Origin: Neorhodopirellula pilleata
GTDB lineage: Bacteria > Planctomycetota > Planctomycetia > Pirellulales > Pirellulaceae
Assembly (NCBI RefSeq): GCF_007859915.1
Contig: NZ_SJPM01000010.1
Coordinates: 190,743 to 254,742 of the forward strand
Reading direction: 5' to 3'
DNA: 64,000 nt
The first letter of the stretch is position 1; each line of letters starts with the position of its first letter. Below, piece after piece: positions 35,467 through 44,088 of this stretch. The notes under the pieces are model-generated. The model was not told the origin of the DNA. It saw only the letters and a list, made by a program, of their open reading frames with translations, and made no database searches. Made by a program: the position numbers and the translations under genes.

Positions 35467-37485
35467 ATGAAAATCCATTTCAGTTCAAATGTGACCCTAC
35501 GAAATAGCGATCTCTGCCGTCACGTGAGGGCTTGGTCGATGGTATTCGGTCTGTGCTCGATTGCTGTTGTAGGCGTCGGTCAATCCAACGGCCAGACCAA
35601 AGACGATACGAACCGCGCACCTGAGAATGACGGATCGAGTCGAGATACAAATTTCGCAGATCTCAAATCCGATACGGAAAAGTTCTTTCGCGATCGTGTC
35701 ACGCCGTTCATTAAAACCTATTGCCTGGATTGCCATTCGAATAAAAAACCGACGGAAGCCGGGGTTAACTTTTCACCGACACTCAAGACACCCGGTCACG
35801 CTGCTTTTAGTGAGCAATGGAAAAATGCGGCCGCAAGGGTCAAGGCCCATGACATGCCTCCGGACTATGAGGATCAACCATCCGATGCGGACCGGCAAAT
35901 GTTCGTCGAGTGGCTTGAGAAGATCAAGTATCTCAGTGAGAAGGACCCGGGACATTTCGTAATTCGAAGGTTAACCAAGACAGAATACGCCAACACTCTG
36001 CGTGATTTATTTGGTGTGGACGGTTCCGTTGCCGATACGTTGCCCGATGAAGTCAGTGGCGAAGGGTACCTCAATTCGCTTTCGCCGATGCAGCTCGAAC
36101 AATATCTCGAGATCGCCGACAAAACGCTCGACCAGACATGGTCGGACAAGAATCTTAATCCGACCAAGATCCTTGAACCTTTCCTGAACGATGCACTGGA
36201 GCTCGAGGCCGACGCTCGCGATCGAGCCCGGTCGGTCGCTCGCAGTGTTGCCAAAACGGTCTTTCGACGACCTGTCTCCGAAGCGGAAGTGGAGGTTTTG
36301 CTGGAAGTATTTGACTTGGGCACACAAAACGAGCTGGATCATCAGGCGGCCCTTCGGTTGATGCTCAAGTCGATGTTGGTTTCGCCTCAGTTCTTGTTCA
36401 TCACGCCAGCCGGACAAGTCGAGTCGGCGTCCAAGATCGTCCCGCTGGACGACTATCAACTGGCATCGCGACTGTCGTACTTGTTATGGGCAACCATGCC
36501 CGACGCCGAACTGACGTCGCTTGCCGATCAGGGAAAGCTGCAAGAACCCGATGTTTTGAAGGCGCAGGTCAAAAGATTGCTCGCCGATCCTCGCTCCCGC
36601 GCTTTGTTCGATGGATTCGCCGCTCAATGGCTTCGTCTCGATGATCTCAAAACTAAGGTGTTTGACCCGGACAAGTTTCCACAAATGACGAACGAGACGC
36701 GAACGGCGATGTACGACGAAGCCCGATTGTTTTTCGATAGCGTCTTGCGTGAAAACAGCAGTGTGGTGAGTTTCATCGAAAGTGATTACACGTTTCTCAA
36801 TGACTCGCTGGCATCGTTTTATGGGCTCGAAGATAATGTAACGGGCCGACAGATGCGGCGTGTCAAACTCAGCAGTGCCCACCGAGGCGGCCTGTTGGGC
36901 ATGCCCGCCATTCTTGCGGCCACCTCATTCCCGAATCGCACCAGTCCCGTCAAGCGAGGCGTGTGGGTCCTGGAACAAGTGCTCGGCGAACACGTGCCAT
37001 CCGCTCCGCCTGACGTTCCGGAATTGAAAAAACAAGATTCACAAGATTCCTCCAACTTGACGCTACGTGAACTCACCGAACTTCACACTTCCGATCCGGT
37101 GTGCGCCAACTGTCACACGATGCTCGACCCGATCGGCTTTGGTCTGGAGAACTTTGACGCGATCGGTCAATGGCGAGAACGCGACGATAATGGCGAAGCA
37201 ATCGATGCGTCCGGGGAATTACCCGGCGGAGAACGTTTCTCGGGGGTGGCGGAATTGAAAGCGATTCTCGCCGGTCGTGCCGATCAGCTTTCTCGGAATC
37301 TGGTCGAGAAACTCTTAGCCTACGCGTTGTGCCGAAAGCTCGAAGGCTACGATGAGATTGTCGTTGATGAACTGATGCAAACGATCGCAGCAGACGGTTA
37401 TCGCATGCAAACGCTTGTTGAAGCCGTGGTGACCAGTTACCCCTTTACCCATCGTCGTATTGAAGATCAAAGGATTTCCCGATGA
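35467..37485 (+). CDS. DUF1592-family planctomycete surface cytochrome-like protein, copy 2
   Basis: A 672-residue exported protein starting at ATG 35467 (an upstream TTG at 35449 is less likely). The signal segment is near 22-40, and the cytochrome motif CLDCH is at 86-90. Then follow DUF1587 (RRLTKTEYANTLRDLFGVDG), DUF1595, DUF1592 (ASRLSYLLWATMPDAEL), DUF1588 with a second CANCH motif (about 550), and DUF1585. It is shorter than the copy at 13797 because the carbohydrate-module-like middle is absent. The DUF1552 gene follows with a 4-bp overlap. Confidence 0.87.
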   Translation: MKIHFSSNVTLRNSDLCRHVRAWSMVFGLCSIAVVGVGQSNGQTKDDTNRAPENDGSSRDTNFADLKSDTEKFFRDRVTPFIKTYCLDCHSNKKPTEAGVNFSPTLKTPGHAAFSEQWKNAAARVKAHDMPPDYEDQPSDADRQMFVEWLEKIKYLSEKDPGHFVIRRLTKTEYANTLRDLFGVDGSVADTLPDEVSGEGYLNSLSPMQLEQYLEIADKTLDQTWSDKNLNPTKILEPFLNDALELEADARDRARSVARSVAKTVFRRPVSEAEVEVLLEVFDLGTQNELDHQAALRLMLKSMLVSPQFLFITPAGQVESASKIVPLDDYQLASRLSYLLWATMPDAELTSLADQGKLQEPDVLKAQVKRLLADPRSRALFDGFAAQWLRLDDLKTKVFDPDKFPQMTNETRTAMYDEARLFFDSVLRENSSVVSFIESDYTFLNDSLASFYGLEDNVTGRQMRRVKLSSAHRGGLLGMPAILAATSFPNRTSPVKRGVWVLEQVLGEHVPSAPPDVPELKKQDSQDSSNLTLRELTELHTSDPVCANCHTMLDPIGFGLENFDAIGQWRERDDNGEAIDASGELPGGERFSGVAELKAILAGRADQLSRNLVEKLLAYALCRKLEGYDEIVVDELMQTIAADGYRMQTLVEAVVTSYPFTHRRIEDQRISR

Positions 37486-38870
37486 ACAAAAACATGCTCA
37501 TGGATCGTCGCTCGTGCTTAAGAGGCGTCGGGGCGTCGCTGGCATTGCCGCTATTTGATGTGATGGGATGGGCGGAAACGATCGGCGGTACCGCCTACCA
37601 ACCGCCGGTGCGTCTTGGTTTCATGTACATGCCGCACGGGGTGATCTTGGATCAGTTTTGGCCTGCCGATGCGGAAAGCTTCCTAACATCGCCTCCGCCC
37701 GCCCTGGAATCATTGGGACCGGTACTCGACCAATGTCTACTCATGAAGGGGATCTCGGGCGTACCGATTGCACCCTACAACGGCGCGCCCCACGCGTTGG
37801 AATTGTCGACATGGCTGACGGCCACGTTGCCTGACCCGGACAAACGGAACGAAATTAGCATCGCCATATCGGCCGATCAGATAGCTGCCAATTACATGGG
37901 GGCCTTCACCACTTTGCCGTCATTGGAATTGGCAACCATGCCGCAAACGTGGAAGGAAAATCAAGAGGGACTCAACGAAGCGTACTATTCCCATTGCAGT
38001 TTTCGTTCGCCTACCCAAGCCGTGCCCGCCGAAATCAATCCACGCAATGTACTCGATCGTCTGTTCAACAAAAACGACCCAACCGACTCGGGTACAGCGT
38101 CGCACTTGGGTGCGTTGGACCGCAGCATGCTGGATATCGTTTTGGGCGGTGCGAAGGACCTGCGGCGAACGCTGCCGGCCACCGACCAACGCAAATTGGA
38201 TGAGTACTTGGACAGTGTTCGATCGGTCGAACGTCGTATCGCGGCCATCGAGATGCGACAACAGGAGGCCGCGCTGGAGAAGGCCGGTGTACGGCCGAGT
38301 CGACACAGGGATTCCGATTCGCCACCGATCGAAATCAAGATACCCGAAGGCGACAAACGCAGTGAGTACATGCAGGTCATGTGCGACCTCAACGTGTTGG
38401 CGTTTCAAACCGACACTACCCGCGTTTGCACCTACATCGGCTCAAGGCCCAACGGAGCCTCGTATCCCGAACTGGGGTTCAACGATCAGCATCACTCGCA
38501 AACCCACCACAACAATCAACCCGACAAGGTCGAAAAGGTTGCCAAGATCACCGCGTTCAATATCGCCCAGTTCGCTTACATGGTTAAGAAAATGCACGCA
38601 TTGAAAGAAGGCGACGGCACCCTTTTAGACAATTGCATCATGATGTGGGGGTCCGGCCTCGAAGACGGCGACAAGCATTCCCGTGCCAACCTACCTTTCA
38701 TCTTGGCCGGCAAAGGTGGTGGTTCGATTGAGACTGGACGGTTCCTGCCCGACACGAAAGGGAACCAAGGCGATCTATTGACCACGATACTGGCTTGTGC
38801 GGGTATTCCGTTGGACCGTCCGATCGGGATCGCGACCAAGCAGATACCAGAGATCACGACGCGCGTTTGA
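37482..38870 (+). CDS. DUF1552-family Tat-exported protein, copy 2
   Basis: A 462-residue paralogue of the protein at 16350. It has a twin-arginine-like leader (MDRRSCLRGVGASLALPLF) and the family motifs FMYMPHGV, HALELSTWLT, GFNDQHHSQTHHNN and MWGSGLEDGDKHSRANLPF. The start overlaps the DUF1592 stop by 4 bp, so the pair is translated together. Function unknown; a joint role at the cell surface is inferred from the conserved pairing. Confidence 0.85.
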   Translation: MNKNMLMDRRSCLRGVGASLALPLFDVMGWAETIGGTAYQPPVRLGFMYMPHGVILDQFWPADAESFLTSPPPALESLGPVLDQCLLMKGISGVPIAPYNGAPHALELSTWLTATLPDPDKRNEISIAISADQIAANYMGAFTTLPSLELATMPQTWKENQEGLNEAYYSHCSFRSPTQAVPAEINPRNVLDRLFNKNDPTDSGTASHLGALDRSMLDIVLGGAKDLRRTLPATDQRKLDEYLDSVRSVERRIAAIEMRQQEAALEKAGVRPSRHRDSDSPPIEIKIPEGDKRSEYMQVMCDLNVLAFQTDTTRVCTYIGSRPNGASYPELGFNDQHHSQTHHNNQPDKVEKVAKITAFNIAQFAYMVKKMHALKEGDGTLLDNCIMMWGSGLEDGDKHSRANLPFILAGKGGGSIETGRFLPDTKGNQGDLLTTILACAGIPLDRPIGIATKQIPEITTRV

Positions 38871-38914
38871 GTTAGGCCCAAGAGTTTCGATGGCCGTCAA
38901 GGAAATAAACCGAA

Positions 38915-40450
38915 ATGGATTGGCTCGTCGAGTCGTCAAAACTAACGTGGACTTCATGGGGAATCGCGGCGTCGATCTTGTTGATCCATGTGGCAGCTTT
39001 CTTTTCGGCGTTTCATTCGCTGCAGCACGTTCGCACTTCTCAAGCCGCCGTCGCGTGGGTCGTCGGGCTGATTACGTTGCCCTACCTTTCGCTGCCGATG
39101 TATTGGATCTTTGCCCGGCATCGCTTTGAAGGTTATCGCGAGGCGATTCGCGAAGTCGGAAATACGCATGAGCGGTCCGTGGCAGCGATCCGGAGGGAAC
39201 TGACGACCCCGGCGGATTGCCAATCAACCAACCTGAATTCGCCGCTTGAACACGTGGCCGACGTGTTGGACACACCGATCAGCGAAGGCAATGAGTTTCG
39301 TTTGCTAATCGACGGCGATGCATTCTTCGACACCCTGGTTCAGCAAATCCAACGGGCCCGACGTTATGTTTACGCGGAGTTCTATATTTTGCGGGATGAC
39401 GAAGTCGGCAAGCGTTTCGCCGACGCGCTGATCGAACGGGCACGAGAGGGTGTGGTCGTGCGTTTGCTGTATGACGAGGTCGGTTGCCTGCGATTGCCCG
39501 GACAATATGTTCAGCGTTTGCTCGATGCCGGTGTCGATGTCCACGCATTCAACACGCGGCAAGGTTGGGTCAATCGACTCCAGATCAACTTTCGCAACCA
39601 CCGAAAGCTGGTCGTTGTGGATGGTCGCCACGCCGTGATCGGTGGCTTGAACATCGGTGATGAGTATCGAGGAAAAAATGTATGGAAGGACCGGTGGCGC
39701 GACTCCAGTGTTGCGATCACGGGACAAGCCACTCGAAAAATTCAGGCCGTCTTTGCCGGCGATTACTACTGGGCTGCACGAACGAACCTTCCCGAAGCGG
39801 ACTGGGGCGATCGCGAACCGGAAGCAGTCCAAGACAGCGAGCATCAAGCTGGACCGTCCAGCGAACAACGGACAACATCGACTTCAACAGCAACGGACGC
39901 CCGTGGCCGTGCCGCCGTATGCACGACCGGACCGGCGGACATCCGGCCTCGCGCGGCGATGATGTTTGCCGCGGCGATCCAAGCGGCACGTTCGAGGCTT
40001 TGGATCAGCACGCCGTATCTGATCCCCGACGAGTCGTTGATGGTGGCTCTCTCGATGGCCAAGGCGCGAGGCGTCGATGTGCGTGTTTTGATTCCGGCGG
40101 TTCCCGACGAATGGCCGGTCTTCTTGGCGGGATATCATTACGAACACGAACTCGCCGAATTGGGCATTCCGGTGTTTCGCTATTACGCGGGAATGTTGCA
40201 TCAAAAGGCCGTCTTGATCGATGATTCGCTGGCCTTGATCGGTTCAACCAATCTGGACAACCGCTCACTCTATTTGAATTTTGAGTTGATGATCGCAATC
40301 GAAGACAGCCTATTCATCGATGATGTTGCTAAAGCCTTGAGCCAAGATTTTCGCGATTCCCGGCATAGCAATCATGATCGCAAACCATTGCGTCCCTGGT
40401 TTGCTCGAGCGGGAACGGCCGTCGCGAGGCTGTTTAGCCCGGTGCTCTGA
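38915..40450 (+). CDS. cls: cardiolipin synthase (phospholipase D family)
   Basis: A 511-residue membrane enzyme. Two N-terminal membrane segments (about 14-32 and 45-68, ending ARHRFEGYREAIREVG) are followed by two PLD domains with HxKxxxxD motifs, HRKLVVVDGRHAVIGGLNIG and HQKAVLIDDSLALIGSTNLDNRSL. It condenses phosphatidylglycerol into cardiolipin. A low-complexity, Ser/Thr-rich insertion lies between the domains (about 305-350). It stands alone on the plus strand, 44 bp after the DUF1552 gene. Confidence 0.88.
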   Translation: MDWLVESSKLTWTSWGIAASILLIHVAAFFSAFHSLQHVRTSQAAVAWVVGLITLPYLSLPMYWIFARHRFEGYREAIREVGNTHERSVAAIRRELTTPADCQSTNLNSPLEHVADVLDTPISEGNEFRLLIDGDAFFDTLVQQIQRARRYVYAEFYILRDDEVGKRFADALIERAREGVVVRLLYDEVGCLRLPGQYVQRLLDAGVDVHAFNTRQGWVNRLQINFRNHRKLVVVDGRHAVIGGLNIGDEYRGKNVWKDRWRDSSVAITGQATRKIQAVFAGDYYWAARTNLPEADWGDREPEAVQDSEHQAGPSSEQRTTSTSTATDARGRAAVCTTGPADIRPRAAMMFAAAIQAARSRLWISTPYLIPDESLMVALSMAKARGVDVRVLIPAVPDEWPVFLAGYHYEHELAELGIPVFRYYAGMLHQKAVLIDDSLALIGSTNLDNRSLYLNFELMIAIEDSLFIDDVAKALSQDFRDSRHSNHDRKPLRPWFARAGTAVARLFSPVL

Positions 40451-40549
40451 GAGGTTGGTTTTTTCTCATCAATTTTATCATCGCTGCTCGACTGGGCAGA
40501 CTTACCCTGCTCATCGACCCCGACGCGATAAGGTCGCGGTAGCATGACC

Positions 40550-40734
40550 CCCACGAGCTCGTCTCGTGGGTGAATAAGGTTTGCGAGCTAGGCACCGACG
40601 CCATGCCAACCATCCGAGTTTAACTTGTGCTCGCCGCCTCAAGCGGCGAGCACAAGTTCAACTCGGAAGGTTGGGAGAACTGCGGCTTGTGTCTAGCTTG
40701 CCAACCTCGGCTTCCTGCCAGACGAGCTGGCAGG
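40550..40734. repeat. three hairpins between convergent genes
   Basis: The first (40550-40570) has CCCACGAG/CTCGTGGG arms. The second (40613-40667) has 25-base arms around a 5-base loop with one mismatch, built on GTGCTCGCCGC. The third (40714-40734) has CCTGCCAG/CTGGCAGG arms. They lie in the 352-bp space between cls and the outer-membrane gene, which holds no gene. They may end transcription from both sides; the T-runs of a typical terminator are missing. Confidence 0.7.
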
Positions 40735-40802
40735 GGAGCAATCCATGAGGACTTGTGGCCTATAAAGAGGGCGGGAGCCTGAGATCGAGTGCTTATGAGC
40801 GT

Positions 40803-42311
40803 TTAACGAACGAGAGTTACCTCGCGTTCAGATTCCGCACATATAGCCGTCGAACAATGCGGGGACGTGATGGATGGACTTTCCCATCCGCCACCCATTG
40901 CAAGATAGACTTTGACCAAGCTCATCGCGAGGTCGCCTCTCGCCGTTGCCGCCTCCGATTCCGCTAGCAGGTGTGCTTGCTGCAGCCTCAAGACGCGGTC
41001 AAGGTTTGCAGCCCCTTCGGTGTAGGAGACGTGTCCGATCCGTGCCGCCTCAAACGCTGACTGCGACGCGCGTTGGATCATGTCCAACCTGGCAAATCCG
41101 TTGACGAAACTGACCTGCGCATCCTCGGCTTCTCGATAAGCCTCCAAGGCGGCTTGCTGGTAAGCGTAATACAGTCGCTCGAATGCGTATCGTTCGGCGG
41201 CCACTTGGTTCTTGATCCGTCCGTAGTTCAAGATGTTCCAACGAAAACCCGGTCCGACATTACTAATCAGGCTTGCCGCCCCGAAAAGATCATTGAAGTT
41301 CTGCGCCTCCAAGCCGACCTGACCGATCAGCGTAATGTGCGGATACAGTTCGGCCTCGGCGATTCCAATTTTCGCACTTTGAGCGGCGAGTTGCCGTTCG
41401 GCGACGTGAAGGTCCGGTCGACGTCGTAACAAGTCCGAAGGGATGCCAACGGCGACACCCGCCGACGGGACGGGGATCTGACCGCTGTTTCCCAGCACCT
41501 CGTGCAGATCAACGGGGCAGGATCCCGTTAGTACACAGATGCGATGACACGCTTGCCGTCGAAGCGTCTCTAATCCGGGAAGTTGATACTCGACGAGATG
41601 AAGGTTCGACTTGCTTTGTTCCACGTCGAGTCGATCGCCTTGACCTTCCTCGAAACGTCGTTGTGCGAGCGACAGTAGCGTTTGTTGGGCCGCGATCTGT
41701 TGTTGCACCAACATCATGCGGGCCTCGATCGTCCGCATCTCGATATAACTTTGAGCGAGTTCGGCGAGCATCACTGTGCGAACGAAGTTGTATGCCGCGA
41801 CCGATCCATCAACATTCGCGTCGGCGGACTCGACCGCACGTCGGAGGCGTCCCCAAAAATCTAGTTCCCACGCCAGTCCGAAGTTACCATTCCAATTATC
41901 AAACACGCGATCGGTTACAAAGAAACCAGGAACGGTTACGAAGTTGGCGGTGTTCTCGCTAATCGATAGATTTGAAAAGCTTCCGTTGAGCGACTGTTGT
42001 TGGGGAAGCAGGTTGCCGGCAACGACGTTTCGCTTGGATCGCACTTCAAGGATGCGTTTGGCCGCTTCCTTGAGCTCCATATTGTCCAGCAATGCAATCT
42101 GTACCAACTCGTCGAGCACGGGGTCGTTGAAACTCCGCCACCAATGCGACGAATGGTCAATTTCACCTTGAATCGCCGGATGGGCTGCCTGCGTCCAAGC
42201 GGGCGGCGAGCTCGCTGGAACGCCACGATACTCGGGCCCCACCTTACACCCCATTAAAGCGCATAACGCGATCGCGAATGCTAAGTTTCGGCGCGTCCAT
42301 TCGCTCGGCAT
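40803..42311 (-). CDS. outer-membrane efflux lipoprotein (OprM/NodT-like)
   Basis: From the ATG at 42311 the protein has a lipoprotein signal ending ALMGC (Cys22) and then the repeated efflux-duct domains, for example SSHWWRSFNDPVLDELVQIALLDNMELKEAAKR in parts and VGIPSDLLRRRPDLHVAERQL. These are hallmark motifs of the OMF proteins of RND pumps. It should form the outer-membrane channel for the RND pump and MFP encoded upstream on the same strand. The 238-bp gap to the FAD gene could hold its own promoter; I found no convincing motif there. Confidence 0.85.
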   Translation of the reverse strand: MPSEWTRRNLAFAIALCALMGCKVGPEYRGVPASSPPAWTQAAHPAIQGEIDHSSHWWRSFNDPVLDELVQIALLDNMELKEAAKRILEVRSKRNVVAGNLLPQQQSLNGSFSNLSISENTANFVTVPGFFVTDRVFDNWNGNFGLAWELDFWGRLRRAVESADANVDGSVAAYNFVRTVMLAELAQSYIEMRTIEARMMLVQQQIAAQQTLLSLAQRRFEEGQGDRLDVEQSKSNLHLVEYQLPGLETLRRQACHRICVLTGSCPVDLHEVLGNSGQIPVPSAGVAVGIPSDLLRRRPDLHVAERQLAAQSAKIGIAEAELYPHITLIGQVGLEAQNFNDLFGAASLISNVGPGFRWNILNYGRIKNQVAAERYAFERLYYAYQQAALEAYREAEDAQVSFVNGFARLDMIQRASQSAFEAARIGHVSYTEGAANLDRVLRLQQAHLLAESEAATARGDLAMSLVKVYLAMGGGWESPSITSPHCSTAICAESEREVTLVR

Positions 42312-42549
42312 GTGCTTGCGATCCGTTGCAAGTGATTGGTTCAGAGGTCTCCTAGAATCTAGATCGTATCCGTTCACCCGAACCATCAGATAAACAGCCG
42401 GTCACCGCAAAAGCAGAACAATCCTGCTTTCCCATATAACTGCGTCGGTACATTCACCGGCTAACCCAACACGCGTGACGAATTCGGTCAAAGACCCACT
42501 ACGTTTTTTCGTTCATCGTTAATCCTGGGACGGCTTTGCGATACAAGAT

Positions 42550-44088
42550 TCACGATTGGATGATCTCTGGTAGGCGACGAAACCCTAGGATCTTCACTGC
42601 AGTAAAAATCGATGCCATCATCGAACCGTTAATTCCCGGCGATCCGATGTCGCATCCTGACAAATACAAGTTGGGCAAGCTCGTTGCCACTCTCCATTGA
42701 TCTTTGTCGAGTCGGTCTGGATCACATAGCTGCCCGTAAACCATTCCACCGGCATGTCCGGAAAATTTCTCAAACGTGACAGGTGTGGAAAGCTCGGCGT
42801 AATCGACCAAGTCACGAATCTTCGGGACGTGTTTTTCCGCCAAACTCAACAACGCTTCGGTGAGCTCGTCTTTCAATCGGTCGTATTCTTCGCCGCGACG
42901 TAACCACGGTTTGTCCGCAAACTTTTCCCAGGCGTCGTAATGACTGAATGAGATGATTTGAGCGGTATGTTGTTGCTGCTCCGGATTTCGAAGAGACCCG
43001 AACGATAAGAAGCCGCCCCGGATGTCGAGAACGTCTTCAGGTTTCGCGGACTCACTGTGATCGAGCGAAGAAAAGAACCAATAGTTCGCATCATCGAACC
43101 CGTGATTTCTCGGGTCGTCGTTCAAACCGAGGAACAATGCCACCGCCGATGTCCCTTGTTTGAGCCGACCGGCCTTTTCCTTCTCTGCTTCGCAATAGCC
43201 CTCGGGAACTAGTTTCTTGAACGTGGTCACCGCGCCAGCGTTCGATACGATAATCGGTGCGGTGAAGACGAACTCTTTTCCTTTATGAATCGTTTTTACG
43301 CCGCAGGCTTTCCCGTCCTTCACGAGGATCTCTTGCACGGGGTGATTGACTAAACAATCGCCGCCCGCTTCGGTCACAATTTCTTTGACAGAATCGGCGA
43401 TCTCTTGGGCGCCACCGATGGGATAGAAGGAGCCATTGAAAAAGTCACCGGTCACTGCCGAATGATATGCAAAGGCGCTCTCGGACGGCTTGGCACCGAA
43501 ATCCGGCCACTGAGCCGTCAAGATTGCCCTAAGAAACGGCGAACGTATTGTTTTTAAATAGTCGTCGGTAATCGTCATCGCCAACTTTCGGCCGGGCCAA
43601 GTGAGGACCTTTTGCAACGAAAGCGGCATCATTTTGGCAAAAAAGTATCGGGCGATCCAATTCTGGCACTTCTTGACGTCACGAAAATACTTCTCAATGG
43701 CTCGGCGTTCCTCGGGGAACTTTTCGATCAATCGTTCTCGCAGATGCTCTGGATTGTCTGGGTATTCAAACTGTCCTTCGGGGAAATGGAGTCGTTCGAC
43801 AACCGAACCGCAGCGGTGCCAGAGCACTTGTTTTCCGGTGACCAAGTCCATGACCTTCCTCGAGAGACTTCCCTCGTGCATTTCGCCGACATAATGAACA
43901 CCAACGTCCCATTCGTACTTGCCACGTCGAAACGAATGCGTGTAGCCGCCCAATTTGAAATGACGTTCGAGCACCAACACTCGCTTCTTGCCCAGTTGGG
44001 CGAGGAGACTGGCCACGGTCAAGCCGCCCATCCCGGATCCGATCACAATGGCGTCGTACGATGATTGATCGTTATTCGTGGTTTTCAT
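42550..44088 (-). CDS. FAD-dependent oxidoreductase, CrtI/carotenoid isomerase/retinol saturase-like
   Basis: A flavoprotein starting MKTTNNDQSSYDAIVIGSGMGG, with the Rossmann motif GSGMGGLTVASLLAQLGKKRVLVLE in parts and GGYTHSFRRGKYEWDVGVHYVG. The C-terminal FAD motif is YLSGCDIGSPGINGSMMA. Homologues saturate, desaturate or isomerise conjugated polyenes, so a role in altering the chain made by the PKS is plausible. The start overlaps the RND gene stop by 4 bp. The true substrate is unknown. Confidence 0.72.
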   Translation of the reverse strand: MKTTNNDQSSYDAIVIGSGMGGLTVASLLAQLGKKRVLVLERHFKLGGYTHSFRRGKYEWDVGVHYVGEMHEGSLSRKVMDLVTGKQVLWHRCGSVVERLHFPEGQFEYPDNPEHLRERLIEKFPEERRAIEKYFRDVKKCQNWIARYFFAKMMPLSLQKVLTWPGRKLAMTITDDYLKTIRSPFLRAILTAQWPDFGAKPSESAFAYHSAVTGDFFNGSFYPIGGAQEIADSVKEIVTEAGGDCLVNHPVQEILVKDGKACGVKTIHKGKEFVFTAPIIVSNAGAVTTFKKLVPEGYCEAEKEKAGRLKQGTSAVALFLGLNDDPRNHGFDDANYWFFSSLDHSESAKPEDVLDIRGGFLSFGSLRNPEQQQHTAQIISFSHYDAWEKFADKPWLRRGEEYDRLKDELTEALLSLAEKHVPKIRDLVDYAELSTPVTFEKFSGHAGGMVYGQLCDPDRLDKDQWRVATSLPNLYLSGCDIGSPGINGSMMASIFTAVKILGFRRLPEIIQS

